A stretch of DNA of 64,000 nucleotides from Cohaesibacter intestini (GCF_003324485.1 NZ_QODK01000001.1:992001-1056000), one strand, 5' to 3'. Positions 1 through 8,249 are shown, counted from the stretch's first letter. Translations and numbers: made by a program. The notes: generated by a model from the letters alone, not told the origin.

Positions 1-40
1 GGATCACGGGTCATGCTGTGTCCTTGGCGGTCCTGATTGA

Positions 41-70
41 CTTGAAATTCTACTCTATCCTCTACCATAT
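41..70 (+). promoter_or_regulatory. Candidate heat-shock (RpoH-type) promoter of htpX
   Basis: A CTTGAA hexamer at 41-46 and a CCATAT hexamer at 65-70 are 18 bases apart, resembling the sigma-32-class promoters of alphaproteobacteria. The first downstream gene is htpX, a classic heat-shock protease, which makes the reading plausible. An inverted repeat TATCCT (56-61) / AGGATA (71-76) overlaps the -10 region. At 12-14 there is a possible ATG on the minus strand (with an AAGGA eight bases before it) for a divergent gene leaving the window; only four codons are visible, so it is not annotated. The promoter is inferred from spacing and context. Confidence 0.45.
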
Positions 71-160
71 AGGATAAGTGTCGGTGATCCAAATGGTCAA
101 AAAGACACTTTTCGCGCCCTGTTGGCGGCGATGAACCCTGAAAAGAGGATGTGACAGCAG

Positions 161-1168
161 ATGAATTTCTTCCGTACCGCTTTGTTGCTGGCCGGTATGA
201 CGGGCCTGTTCATGGCCATCGGCTATATGCTCGGTGGCTCGGGGGGCATGATGATCGCCTTCATCATTGCACTCGGCATGAATGTCTTCAGCTATTGGAA
301 TTCGGACAAGATGGTCCTGCGGATGCATAATGCCGTCGAGGTCGATGCCCGCACCGCACCGGAATATTACGAGATTGTCGAAAAACTGGCCGCCGAAGCC
401 GAGCTGCCGATGCCGAAGGTCTATGTGATCGACAGCGAGCAGCCCAACGCCTTTGCCACCGGGCGCAATCCGCAGAATGCTGCGGTTGCCGCGTCGACCG
501 GTCTGCTCAACCGCCTGACCTACGAAGAGGTGGCTGGCGTGATGGCGCATGAGCTGGCCCACATCAAGAATTATGACATCCTGACGATGACCGTTACCGC
601 CACCTTGGCCGGTGCCATTTCGATGCTTGCCAACTTTGCTTTCTTCTTTGGCGGCAGCCGCGACGAGAATGGCAATTCCAACATTTTCGCGACGATCGCT
701 CTGATGATCCTTGCGCCACTTGCGGCCTCGGTGGTGCAGATGGCGATCAGCCGGACGCGGGAATATGAGGCGGACAAGATCGGCGCGCAGATTTGCGGGC
801 AGCCTTTGTGGTTGGCTTCTGCCTTGGCCAAGATCGCCAATGCGGCAGGGCGTGAGGTGAATTATACTGCCGAAGAAAATCCTTCGACGGCCCACATGTT
901 CATCATCAATCCGCTGTCCGGGCAGAAGATGGACAATCTTTTCTCCACCCATCCGAACACCCAAAACCGCATCGACGCGCTGCAAGCCTTGCAGGCGGAA
1001 TGGTATGGCGGTGAGGGTCCTCTGACCGTTTCCAATGGTGGCACGATGGGCGCCAACCAGCGCCGCAGCCAAATGCAACAGGGCCATGATGATGGCCCAT
1101 GGGGCGGCGGCACGGCGCGGGCAAATCGGCCAAGCAGAGATGACGAGCCGGAAGGGCCGTGGGGCTAA
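161..1168 (+). CDS. htpX: Membrane-bound zinc protease HtpX (M48B family)
   Basis: HtpX is an inner-membrane metalloprotease that degrades misfolded membrane proteins together with FtsH. The 335-residue product has two N-terminal membrane segments (about 5-25 and 27-45), the zinc-binding HELAH motif at 130-134, further hydrophobic segments around 142-163 and 174-195, and the downstream EYEAD motif (201-205) that supplies the third zinc ligand. Length is slightly above the usual 290-320 because of a hydrophilic C-terminal tail rich in Gly, Arg and Asp that contains the word GPWG twice and ends with it. The ATG at 161 follows an AGAGGA ribosome-binding site. A heat-shock-like promoter lies upstream. 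The stop codon is the first of four in-frame TAA codons in a tandem repeat. Function is secure by family. Confidence 0.95.
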   Translation: MNFFRTALLLAGMTGLFMAIGYMLGGSGGMMIAFIIALGMNVFSYWNSDKMVLRMHNAVEVDARTAPEYYEIVEKLAAEAELPMPKVYVIDSEQPNAFATGRNPQNAAVAASTGLLNRLTYEEVAGVMAHELAHIKNYDILTMTVTATLAGAISMLANFAFFFGGSRDENGNSNIFATIALMILAPLAASVVQMAISRTREYEADKIGAQICGQPLWLASALAKIANAAGREVNYTAEENPSTAHMFIINPLSGQKMDNLFSTHPNTQNRIDALQALQAEWYGGEGPLTVSNGGTMGANQRRSQMQQGHDDGPWGGGTARANRPSRDDEPEGPWG

Positions 1169-1226
1169 GCTTCTGGGGGTTAAGCATCTGGCGGTTAAAC
1201 TTCTGGGGGTTAAGCTTCCAGCATCT
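1167..1226 (+). repeat. 15-bp tandem repeat starting at the htpX stop codon
   Basis: Three copies of a 15-bp unit (1167-1181, 1182-1196, 1197-1211; core AAGCTTCTGGGGGTT) and a partial fourth (from 1212) run directly out of the htpX stop codon. Because 15 is a multiple of three, each junction recreates a TAA stop in the htpX frame, at 1166, 1181, 1196 and 1211. No protein is encoded. Confidence 0.8.
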
Positions 1227-1330
1227 TTAGAATGTCTGTCACGTCACTTGGCTCCTGAAGATTTTCAGGGGCCTTTCCTTTGCTTGATGGCTTGGGGGTG
1301 ATTGCACGCATTGCGAGAAATGCACAGGCT

Positions 1331-1346
1331 TTAACTCTTTGTTAAC
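1331..1346 (+). promoter_or_regulatory. CtrA box 1 upstream of the PilZ gene
   Basis: TTAA (1331-1334), seven bases, then TTAAC (1342-1346) is a perfect match to the full CtrA recognition sequence TTAA-N7-TTAAC. It lies 95 bases before the GTG start at 1441. CtrA is the cell-cycle and motility master regulator of alphaproteobacteria. Binding is inferred from the motif only. Confidence 0.6.
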
Positions 1347-1374
1347 CGCAAATTGCAATCCGCACTGCACAAAT

Positions 1375-1390
1375 TTAACACTCTGTTAAC
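1375..1390 (+). promoter_or_regulatory. CtrA box 2 upstream of the PilZ gene
   Basis: TTAA (1375-1378), seven bases, TTAAC (1386-1390) is a second perfect full CtrA site, exactly 44 bases after the first, about four helical turns and thus on the same face of the DNA. A GANTC methylation site (GAATC, 1412-1416) lies between this box and the gene, a common companion of CtrA promoters. Confidence 0.6.
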
Positions 1391-1440
1391 TTGCAACCTA
1401 GAGAAGCAATTGAATCTTGGGTTGTACAAAGGAGTGTGGC

Positions 1441-1764
1441 GTGGCCCTTCATCTTGAAAACCGGTCCAGTCGGCGCATGCGTGTGCTGAAGGGCGGGAAA
1501 ATTTTTTACAGCAATTATTGTTTCAGCGTCGATTGTGTCATTCGCAATCAGGGGGCAGAGGGCATGATGCTGTCTCTGCCGGCTGAACAACACTTGCCTG
1601 ATATTTTTGCTATTTTCAGCCGCAAAGATGGCCTGCTTGCCAACGCCCGGATGATCTGGCGACAGGGGAATCGGCTGGGCATTCACTTATTGTCCGAGCC
1701 GGAAGATGTGCGGCAATCGGATCATCAGCATATAAGGCAGATGTCGACCATGATCAGCCATTAA
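1441..1764 (+). CDS. Small single-domain PilZ protein
   Basis: A 107-residue protein made of one PilZ domain, the cyclic-di-GMP receptor fold. The first ligand motif RxxxR is present at 8-12 (RSSRR). The second motif, normally (D/N)xSxxG, reads NQGAEG at 36-41, with glycine in place of the serine, so ligand binding is uncertain. The later ARMIWRQGNRLGI stretch (69-81) is typical of the closing strands of alphaproteobacterial PilZ proteins. The GTG start at 1441 is chosen because AAGGAG (1429-1434) precedes it by six bases; a TTG at 1417 in the same frame overlaps that ribosome-binding site. Two perfect CtrA boxes upstream suggest cell-cycle-regulated expression. It stands alone between htpX and a terminator shared with typA. 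Confidence 0.85.
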   Translation: MALHLENRSSRRMRVLKGGKIFYSNYCFSVDCVIRNQGAEGMMLSLPAEQHLPDIFAIFSRKDGLLANARMIWRQGNRLGIHLLSEPEDVRQSDHQHIRQMSTMISH

Positions 1765-1836
1765 AGGGGTGAGCCGCTTGCAACTTGGAGTCATCTCGCT
1801 GGGGCTGAGGTCTTCAGCCCGCGCCAAACAGTCAAC

Positions 1837-1877
1837 AAAAAAGCCGCCCGGATGCTTTTCCGTGCGGCTTTTGTTTG
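1837..1877. terminator. Bidirectional terminator between PilZ gene and typA
   Basis: A-rich sequence, the arm AAAAGCCGC, a loop and the arm GCGGCTTTT, with T tracts on both strands. It can end the plus-strand PilZ transcript and the minus-strand typA transcript. Confidence 0.75.
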
Positions 1878-1895
1878 TTTGGTTGCTTTGAACGC

Positions 1896-3716
1896 TTAAC
1901 TAGCCTTTTTGGCTGCGCGTTCGGCTTTCTTGCGGTCGTTCGGGTCGAGCAGGATTTTGCGCAGACGGATCGATTTTGGCGTTACTTCCACCAGTTCGTC
2001 GTCGGCAATGTAGCTCAGCGCCGCTTCAAGGCTCAGTTTCAATGGCGTGGTCAGCTTGATCGCATCATCCTTACCGGAGGAGCGGATGTTGGTCAGCTGT
2101 TTGCCTTTGAGCACGTTGATGTCCAGATCGTTGCCGCGGGTATGTTCGCCCACGATCATGCCTTCATAGACCTTGGTGCCCGGTGCAATCATCATTGGAC
2201 CGCGATCTTCCAGCTGCCAGAGGGCATAAGCAACCGCTTCGCCATTGCCGTTGGACAGCAAAACGCCGGTGTTACGGCTGGCGATTGGGCCTTTATGGGG
2301 CGCATATTCGTGGAAGATACGGTTGAGGATTGCGGTGCCGCGGGTGTCCGACAACAGTTCGGACTGGTAACCGATCAGGCCACGGGTTGGCGCATAGAAG
2401 ACCAGACGGGTGCGACCGCCGCCCGATGGGCGCATTTCGATCATTTCGCCTTTGCGTTCCTGCATCTTCTGGACCACCACGCCGGAAAATTCATCATCCA
2501 CGTCGATGATGACTTCTTCGATTGGCTCGGTGACAGCGCCAGTCTCATCTTTTTGCATCACCACCTGCGGACGGCCAATGCCGAGTTCAAAGCCTTCGCG
2601 TCGCATATTCTCAATGAGAATGGACAGCAGCAATTCGCCACGGCCCGACACGACGAAGGCGTCGGAATCGACAGCTTCCTCAACCTTCAGCGCCACGTTG
2701 CCTTCAGCCTCGGACAGAAGACGAGCGCGGATGACGCGGCTCTGGACCTTGTCGCCTTCGGTGCCAGCCAGCGGGCTGTCATTGACGCGGAAGGTCATGG
2801 ACAGGGTTGGTGGGTCGATTGGCTGGGCTTCGATGCTCTGGGTGACGGATGGCGCGCAGATGGTGTCAGCCACGGTCGCCTTTTGCAGACCGGCGATGGA
2901 AACGATGTCGCCCGCTTCGCCTTTTTCGATCGACTGGCGCTCGAGGCCACGGAAAGCCATGACCTTGGAGATGCGGCCATTTTCAATCAGCTTGCCATCA
3001 CGGGCCAAAGCCTTGACACTCATGTTCGGCTTGACTTCACCGGCAAGTATGCGCCCGGTCAGGATGCGGCCAAGGAAGTTGTCGGCTTCGATGGTGGTTG
3101 CCAGCAGGCGGAATTCGCCTTCTTCAACCTGTGGGGCCGGGACATGCTTGACCACCAGATCAAACAACGGCTCCATGTCGGTTTTCGGTCCGTCCGGCTC
3201 CAGTGCCATCCAGCCATTCTTGGCAGAGCCATAGAGCACGGGGAAGTCAAGCTGCTCTTCGTTGGCATCGAGATTGGCGAACAGATCGAAGACTTCATCG
3301 AGGACTTCTTCGGCCCGCTGTTCCGGTTTGTCGATCTTGTTGATCGCGACGATGGGCTTGAGGCCCAGTTTGAGGGCCTTGGAGACCACGAATTTGGTCT
3401 GGGGCATCGGGCCTTCTGCTGCATCGACCAGCACGATCACGCCGTCAACCATGTGCAGAATACGCTCCACCTCGCCGCCAAAATCGGCGTGGCCCGGAGT
3501 GTCGACGATGTTGATGCGGGTGCCGGCATGCTCAAGCGAGGTGACCTTGGCCAGAATGGTGATGCCGCGCTCGCGCTCGATGTCGTTGGAATCCATCATC
3601 CGCTCTTCGGTCTGCTGGTTCTCACGGAACATGCCGGAGGCTTTCAGCAATTCGTCGATCAGCGTGGTTTTGCCGTGGTCGACGTGAGCAATGATCGCAA
3701 TGTTGCGCAGGTTCAT
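1896..3716 (-). CDS. typA: Ribosome-associated GTPase TypA/BipA
   Basis: A translational GTPase of the EF-G superfamily that binds ribosomes and assists assembly and stress adaptation. The 606-residue product has the G1 motif AHVDHGKTT (10-18), the switch-I motif RERGITI (48-54), G3 DTPGH (72-76) and G4 NKID (126-129), followed by the EF-Tu domain 2, EF-G-like III and V domains and the TypA-specific C-terminus. Full length and no interruption. The start is fixed by the conserved N-terminus MNLRNIAIIAHVDHGK; the upstream AGAGA is a weak ribosome-binding site. It is transcribed alone, with its own terminator at 1837-1877. Confidence 0.97.
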   Translation of the reverse strand: MNLRNIAIIAHVDHGKTTLIDELLKASGMFRENQQTEERMMDSNDIERERGITILAKVTSLEHAGTRINIVDTPGHADFGGEVERILHMVDGVIVLVDAAEGPMPQTKFVVSKALKLGLKPIVAINKIDKPEQRAEEVLDEVFDLFANLDANEEQLDFPVLYGSAKNGWMALEPDGPKTDMEPLFDLVVKHVPAPQVEEGEFRLLATTIEADNFLGRILTGRILAGEVKPNMSVKALARDGKLIENGRISKVMAFRGLERQSIEKGEAGDIVSIAGLQKATVADTICAPSVTQSIEAQPIDPPTLSMTFRVNDSPLAGTEGDKVQSRVIRARLLSEAEGNVALKVEEAVDSDAFVVSGRGELLLSILIENMRREGFELGIGRPQVVMQKDETGAVTEPIEEVIIDVDDEFSGVVVQKMQERKGEMIEMRPSGGGRTRLVFYAPTRGLIGYQSELLSDTRGTAILNRIFHEYAPHKGPIASRNTGVLLSNGNGEAVAYALWQLEDRGPMMIAPGTKVYEGMIVGEHTRGNDLDINVLKGKQLTNIRSSGKDDAIKLTTPLKLSLEAALSYIADDELVEVTPKSIRLRKILLDPNDRKKAERAAKKAS

Positions 3717-4040
3717 AGGGTTTGTCTCTTATGTCAGGGCACAGCCAAAAGCTCCGGTGACGACCGGAGCGAAAAGGCAGCCCGCGTTCTTTGGGGAATT
3801 GGCGAGAAGCTCTATACGAATTTTTGCGGCTTGAAAAGCTCTGAATCCGCGAAAACTGGGGCGTTACGGGGCAAGGGGGGCACTTTTTTTGGCCTCCCGG
3901 CGTCTTTTGCGTCCCTTTTGGAGGTCCAGTTGCGCGCAACGTGGCTTTACAAGCGTCCGTTAAACAGCCGTTTGACGGTTCTCTCCAAAGGCTTTAGCTG
4001 CTTGCTGTGACAGTCGCGTGAAGACGCGGCATTGACCGCA
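3717..4040. other. Intergenic region upstream of typA, with one hairpin
   Basis: Holds the typA promoter on the minus strand, with no motif I can name. An imperfect palindrome at 3957-3978 pairs CCGTTAAAC with GTTTGACGG around a four-base loop (nine pairs, one G-T). It lies 60 bases past the stop of the LuxR-type gene and could end or protect its message, although no T tract follows on the minus strand. Confidence 0.4.
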
Positions 4041-4793
4041 TCAGGACCCACACAGGTCAAACAGTGAGGCGCGCGAGGAAATGCCGAGTTTTTCGTAGGC
4101 ACGCTTGCGGTAGGTGACGACGGTGGAGGGAGCAACCTCCATGTCGGCGGCGATTCGTTCAGCCTTTTTGCCTGAGAGAATGCCAATACAGACTTCTCGT
4201 TCCCGATCAGACAGGTTGGAAAGCGCTGGATGGGGGGCTTCCTGATAGACCGCATTCAATTGAGGGGCACTGGGAAAATGTTCGGTGATCAGCTCGATGA
4301 GTTTTGGCAGCAGCGGATGGTTTAAATCCACTTGTTCGAACTTTTGGAAATATAAATGAATGATCATCGGCATATCTGGCAGAGCGGCTAGAATAGAAAT
4401 TCTGTCGGCAAAGCCGGAAAGCGGGTTGTTGCTTTGCAGGATCGAGGCGAAGGCCAGAAGGAATTCATCGGAGAATAGGCCCTTCACCTGACTATGCGTC
4501 ACAATCTCGATTGTTCCCTTTTTCTGGGCGGTCAGCTTGTCTATCAGCGGATCCTGCTTGTACCAGCCGGTCATATAAATGGACTTAGCCACTTCACCAA
4601 AGATGGGATTTTCCAAATTTCTGATGAAAAGGCATTTGGGCACGTCATGCTTGTGGCTCCAGATCCCAATCTGAACTGATTTCAGCTCTTTAACAAGCTC
4701 AAGGAAAGGCTGGAAAAAACCTCTCTCCCCCAGGTTGTTTCGACATTGTTCCAGTAAATTCTGTAAATGGTGATTTTCCTCGTAATTATTCAC
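4041..4793 (-). CDS. LuxR-family helix-turn-helix regulator
   Basis: A 250-residue transcription factor. The last 60 residues form a LuxR/FixJ DNA-binding domain starting LSDREREVCIGILSGK and continuing through ERIAADMEVAPSTVVTYRKR, the recognition helix. The N-terminal 180 residues show no autoinducer-binding signature or receiver phosphorylation site that I can identify; they may form a GAF-like or unknown sensory domain. I prefer the GTG start at 4793 because AAGGAG lies eight bases before it; an ATG ten codons further upstream would place that ribosome-binding site inside the gene. It is monocistronic, and its targets are unknown. Confidence 0.85.
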   Translation of the reverse strand: MNNYEENHHLQNLLEQCRNNLGERGFFQPFLELVKELKSVQIGIWSHKHDVPKCLFIRNLENPIFGEVAKSIYMTGWYKQDPLIDKLTAQKKGTIEIVTHSQVKGLFSDEFLLAFASILQSNNPLSGFADRISILAALPDMPMIIHLYFQKFEQVDLNHPLLPKLIELITEHFPSAPQLNAVYQEAPHPALSNLSDREREVCIGILSGKKAERIAADMEVAPSTVVTYRKRAYEKLGISSRASLFDLCGS

Positions 4794-4846
4794 AATGTCC
4801 TCTCCTTTGGAGGACAGACCCATAGTAAGTAGTTTGCTATAGATAC

Positions 4847-4965
4847 TGTCACACCGGTAACCTTATTTCCGGAACGAATAACGCAAACCTTCTATCCTCG
4901 AGTTCATCCTCGAGGACACCTAACAATGAGGCGGGTCCGTCCCCCCACATGTGGGCCCGTTTTTT
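4847..4965 (+). ncRNA. Candidate small RNA in the LuxR/DUF1643 gap
   Basis: Both flanking genes are on the minus strand, and the next plus-strand gene is 3.6 kb away, yet a plus-strand intrinsic terminator ends at 4965. Upstream of it a hairpin pairs CCTCGAG (4896-4902) with CTCGAGG (4909-4915) over a six-base loop, and the word ATCCTCGAG occurs twice in direct orientation (4894-4902, 4906-4914). C/U-rich CCUC motifs exposed in loops occur in several alphaproteobacterial small RNAs. The 5' end is unknown; 4847 (a TGTCACA word) is only a limit. The rest of the gap to 5172 shows nothing further. Confidence 0.3.
4932..4965 (+). terminator. Orphan plus-strand intrinsic terminator
   Basis: CGGGTCC (4932-4938) pairs with GGGCCCG (4953-4959), with an internal CCCACATGTGGG palindrome, followed by six T residues (4960-4965). 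No plus-strand gene precedes it, which is why a small RNA is proposed. Confidence 0.6.
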
Positions 4966-5172
4966 ACCCTCACCATCATTTCCCCCAAATGCTTGGTGAG
5001 GGCACTTGCGTTTTGCTTGGTTGCCGAAAGGCGGGCCGGCAGCAATATCGCTTGGCTGTTTCCCTACTAACTTTGATTAGAAGTTCTCGTTACGTCAAGC
5101 TCGCTATTGATTGGACTTGTCTAAGCCTATAGCTGTTGCAGCTATAACTTGCATTCGTGAAATTTTCGCCTC

Positions 5173-5685
5173 TTAGTGCCAGCGTTCGAGCTGGGTTTCG
5201 TAGCTTATATAGAGCGGGTGGCGGGGATGGCCTTCTTTGCTGAGGCCCAGATGCTGCAAGCTGTGGCCCTGCGAGAGAAGCAGGGACTTGATCGCCGGAC
5301 CCAGACCCATATGCGCCCCGTGGGTTCCCCAAGCACACAGAATCACATCGGCCCATCTGGCGGCTTGCATCAATTGGGAAAGATTGTCCGGGCCTATTGG
5401 GTCCTTGGCCTTTTTCAAATCCCGCGGATCGGTGGCGCGGAAGGCAAACAGATTGCAGGCCCGAAAGCCCCCAAAGCCCAGAGCGCGTGCCCGTCGCTCA
5501 CAGCGCTCGATGGTCGGATCGTTCTTGAGTTCCGTGGCTTTGGACGGATTGAGCATGATAAAGAGCAGTTTTTTGCCGCTCTCGTCCCATTGCCGCGTCA
5601 GGGCATAGCGATAGGTCTCGCACGGGGAATAGAGCGCGCTAGAGAGCGTGCCGTCTTCTTCATGCTGTCTGAGGATCGGCGTCAT
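5173..5685 (-). CDS. DUF1643 domain protein
   Basis: A 170-residue cytoplasmic protein of unknown function. It shows the DUF1643 hallmarks: a YRYALTRQWDE segment near the start, FIMLNPSKA, NDPTIERCERRARALG, a GGFRACNLFAFRAT segment, then a DVILCAWG strand. The ATG at 5685 is chosen because GGGAGG lies just before it; a longer reading (15 more codons) would run through the argG terminator and is unlikely. It follows argG on the same strand but the argG terminator separates them. No function can be assigned. Confidence 0.8.
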   Translation of the reverse strand: MTPILRQHEEDGTLSSALYSPCETYRYALTRQWDESGKKLLFIMLNPSKATELKNDPTIERCERRARALGFGGFRACNLFAFRATDPRDLKKAKDPIGPDNLSQLMQAARWADVILCAWGTHGAHMGLGPAIKSLLLSQGHSLQHLGLSKEGHPRHPLYISYETQLERWH

Positions 5686-5697
5686 CCTGCCTCCCAC

Positions 5698-5722
5698 AAA
5701 AAAGGCGGAGCAAAGCCCCGCC
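5698..5722 (-). terminator. argG terminator
   Basis: On the minus strand GGCGGGGC-TTT-GCTCCGCC forms an eight-pair stem followed by six T residues. It sits 28 bases past the argG stop and directly ahead of the DUF1643 ribosome-binding site. Confidence 0.8.
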
Positions 5723-5750
5723 AATCTCATATCTTCATCATTGCAAAGAC

Positions 5751-6977
5751 CTATTTGGCCTTGCGGTTGCGGTAACCGATGGTTCTGAGGCGCAGGGCAT
5801 TCAATTCAATGAAGCCAGCGGCGTCATTGTGATCATAATCGATCGCGCCTTCCTCAAAGGTCACCAGATCCTCACTATAGAGGCTGAACTCGCTGTCGCG
5901 GGCGATGACATCGGCATTGCCTTTATAAAGCTTGAGCTTGACGGTGCCGGTGACATATTCCTGAGATTTGTCGATCAGCGCCTGGAGCATTTCACGCTCT
6001 GGGCTGTACCAGAAGCCGTTATAGATCAGCTCGGCATAGCGCGGCATGATGCTGTCTTTGAGATGGGCTGCGCCGCCATCGAGCGTGATGCTTTCGATGC
6101 CGCGATGGGCATTGAGCAGGATGGTGCCGCCCGGGGTTTCATAGATGCCACGGGATTTCATGCCAACGAAGCGGTTCTCGACCAGATCAAGCCGGCCAAT
6201 GCCATTGTCATGGCCCAGCTGGTTGAGCTTGGTGAGGATTTCCGCCGGGGTCATTTTGACGCCATCGATGGACACCGCGTCGCCTTTCTCAAAGCCGACT
6301 TCGATGATGGTGGCCTGATCGGGGGCTTCTTCCGGGCTCAAGGTGCGCGAATAGACATATTCCTCGGCAGGCACAGCCGGATCTTCCAGCACGCGGCCTT
6401 CAGATGAAGTGTGCAGCAGGTTGGCATCGACCGAAAATGGCGCTTCGCCGCGCTTGTCCTTGGTGATGGGGATCTGGTTCTGCTCGGCAAATTCCAGCAA
6501 TTTGGTGCGCGAGGTCAGGTCCCATTCCCGCCAAGGGGCAATGACGTGGATGTCCGGGTTGAGGGCACGGGCGGCCAGCTCGAAGCGAACCTGATCATTG
6601 CCTTTGCCGGTGGCGCCATGGGCCACCGCATCAGCACCGACTTCTTCGGCGATCTCGACAAGACGCTTGGAGATCAACGGACGGGCGATGGAGGTGCCAA
6701 GCAGATAGACGCCTTCATAAAGGGCATTGGCGCGGAACATCGGGAAGACGAAGTCGCGGACAAATTCTTCGCGCACATCCTCGATATAAATGTCCTTGAT
6801 GCCGAGCATTTCGGCTTTCTTGCGGGCTGGTTCCAGCTCTTCACCCTGACCAAGGTCGGCGGTGAAGGTGACGACTTCGCAGCCATATTCGGTCTGGAGC
6901 CATTTGAGGATGATGGATGTGTCGAGGCCACCGGAATAGGCCAGCACGACCTTTTTGATATCGCCTTTTTTAGCCAT
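5751..6977 (-). CDS. argG: Argininosuccinate synthase
   Basis: Catalyses ATP-dependent condensation of citrulline and aspartate to argininosuccinate, the penultimate step of arginine synthesis. The 408-residue product carries the PP-loop AYSGGLDTS at 13-21, the TADLGQGEE segment, [13 protein letters not shown] and the C-terminal [14 protein letters not shown] segment characteristic of the enzyme. Length matches the type I family (about 400). Start is the conserved [17 protein letters not shown]. Preceded by about 215 bases that hold its promoter. Another arginine gene, argC, lies 34 kb away, so the pathway is dispersed. Confidence 0.97.
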   Translation of the reverse strand: MAKKGDIKKVVLAYSGGLDTSIILKWLQTEYGCEVVTFTADLGQGEELEPARKKAEMLGIKDIYIEDVREEFVRDFVFPMFRANALYEGVYLLGTSIARPLISKRLVEIAEEVGADAVAHGATGKGNDQVRFELAARALNPDIHVIAPWREWDLTSRTKLLEFAEQNQIPITKDKRGEAPFSVDANLLHTSSEGRVLEDPAVPAEEYVYSRTLSPEEAPDQATIIEVGFEKGDAVSIDGVKMTPAEILTKLNQLGHDNGIGRLDLVENRFVGMKSRGIYETPGGTILLNAHRGIESITLDGGAAHLKDSIMPRYAELIYNGFWYSPEREMLQALIDKSQEYVTGTVKLKLYKGNADVIARDSEFSLYSEDLVTFEEGAIDYDHNDAAGFIELNALRLRTIGYRNRKAK

Positions 6978-7193
6978 GCGATTTCACCTGATTCGCTGTC
7001 GGCGCTGCTTGGAAGGTGAGCGCCTGTGTCATTTGGAAGGAGAATGCAGTCTCCAGCATATCTGGCGGCACTATAGGCGCTATATAGTTCTGCGCAAGGG
7101 GGGGAGAAGCGAATTTCCGTCTGAATCCAATCAGTTTGCACGATCTTCGTGATGGTATCGATGCAAATGATCGGGCGTGCTACGCGCTTCTGC

Positions 7194-7973
7194 TCAGCTT
7201 GGTGGGACCCATTTGCTGCAAAGCCATGCACCTGCCCTGTCCCATGCGGTTTCGAGCCGCTCCGGGGTCCAGCCAAGGGGGCTTTTATCCGAGAAGAGAT
7301 GATAGAGCAGGGCCATGACCAGAGCGGTCAGGGACCATGAGAGCAGAATGTCCGAGAGATAATGGCCCCCAAAGGCAATGCGATTGAGCGAGAACAGGCT
7401 GGCAAAGACCAGAATGATCCAGAAGCTCACCTTGCGCCAAGCCAGTGGCACCAAAAAGAGCAGGCCGAACAGCCAAAAGGACATCGAGCCTTCGCCGGAC
7501 ACGAAGGAGCAGTTTTTCTCGCAATTGCCAGCGATCAGCCAAACTTCGGAGAAGGGCCATTGGCCGCCAAAGACATCGGTCTGGATTGGCCGGGCGCGGC
7601 CCCAATGGTCCTTGAGGACCAGATTGACCAGCAGTCCCGTGCCAAGCAGAACCGTCAGGATGAGAATCAAGGCGTGGGCAATGGAGATCAGCTTGCGCAG
7701 TTGCGGCGCGAAGAGACGGGCAACGAGGAACAGCAGCAATCCCAGAATGATCAGGCGGGGCCAAAGAATGCCCATTCGGCGCAGGCGCTGAAAGAACCAG
7801 CTCTGTTTGGCCCAGAATCCGTCGGTTTCACTGAAGAAGAGATTGGACACCCACAAATCGAGGGTGGGCAGCAGCAGGAACAACAGCGACAGGGCGCCGG
7901 TGATGACCAGCGCCATATAGACAGGATTGTCTTTGCTTTCCCTTATCAGGGGCTTGATCAGGGCGTCCATCAT
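7194..7973 (-). CDS. PAP2-family membrane phosphatase
   Basis: An integral membrane phosphatase of about 259 residues with six predicted membrane segments. The three PAP2 motifs are visible: KDHWGRARP (K-x6-RP), SFVSGE (PSGH-like, with Glu at the last position) and LNRIAFGGHYLSD (SR-x5-H-x3-D-like, with Asn for Ser). The NCEKNCSFVSGE context resembles the lipid A phosphatase branch (LpxE/LpxF type), but undecaprenyl-diphosphate or phosphatidylglycerol-phosphate substrates are possible. The start could be either of two adjacent ATGs (7973 or 7970); no strong ribosome-binding site precedes them. Confidence 0.85.
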   Translation of the reverse strand: MMDALIKPLIRESKDNPVYMALVITGALSLLFLLLPTLDLWVSNLFFSETDGFWAKQSWFFQRLRRMGILWPRLIILGLLLFLVARLFAPQLRKLISIAHALILILTVLLGTGLLVNLVLKDHWGRARPIQTDVFGGQWPFSEVWLIAGNCEKNCSFVSGEGSMSFWLFGLLFLVPLAWRKVSFWIILVFASLFSLNRIAFGGHYLSDILLSWSLTALVMALLYHLFSDKSPLGWTPERLETAWDRAGAWLCSKWVPPS

Positions 7974-8111
7974 GCTTGTCGTCCGATCCGTGCTTTGCGC
8001 TGGCGTCCGCTAGGGGTTTGCGCGGTCCTAGCTGATTTTTGCAAAGAAGGGAAGACGCGAAGGGCGACAGGCGCACGGATGACGCGTCTGTCGTGGGGCT
8101 TTGGGGTGTTT

Positions 8112-8249
8112 TCAGCGGATGAGACTGGTATAGATCCGCAAAAGCGGCATCAGCCCTTGCCATTCAGGGCGATCGAGGGGATCGGCAAAGGGGTCATTGC
8201 GCGACATGTCAGTCTGGCTGGTGCGTTTCCAAATGAGCAGGCTTTCCAT
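8112..8249 (-). CDS. Possible 45-residue small protein
   Basis: A short open frame with a very good ribosome-binding site: AAAAGGAG ends nine bases before the ATG at 8249. The product begins MESLLIWKRTS and ends in PLLRIYTSLIR; it is basic at the start and has a central acidic-proline segment NDPFADPLDRPEW. It shares no family that I recognise. It precedes the PAP2 gene by 139 bases on the same strand and could be cotranscribed with it. Support rests on the ribosome-binding site and on its filling an otherwise empty gap. Confidence 0.35.
   Translation of the reverse strand: MESLLIWKRTSQTDMSRNDPFADPLDRPEWQGLMPLLRIYTSLIR

Noticed and set aside
1-14. Start of a divergent minus-strand gene at the left edge
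   Set aside because: Only four codons are visible; the ribosome-binding site is suggestive but not enough to annotate.
71-81. The 11-mer AGGATAAGTGT shared by the htpX upstream region and the MFS gene start (36849-36859)
   Set aside because: In the second place it is simply the ribosome-binding region; an 11-base match in 64 kb is not convincing.
1875-4010. A 711-codon plus-strand frame across typA
   Set aside because: It is the antisense shadow of an intact typA. Similar long antisense frames over purH, rsmB, gdh and sdhA were rejected for the same reason.
4847-4853. TGTCACA, the ECF41 -35 word, upstream of the candidate small RNA
   Set aside because: At the correct 16-base spacing the sequence is CGGA, not CGTC, so the promoter match fails.
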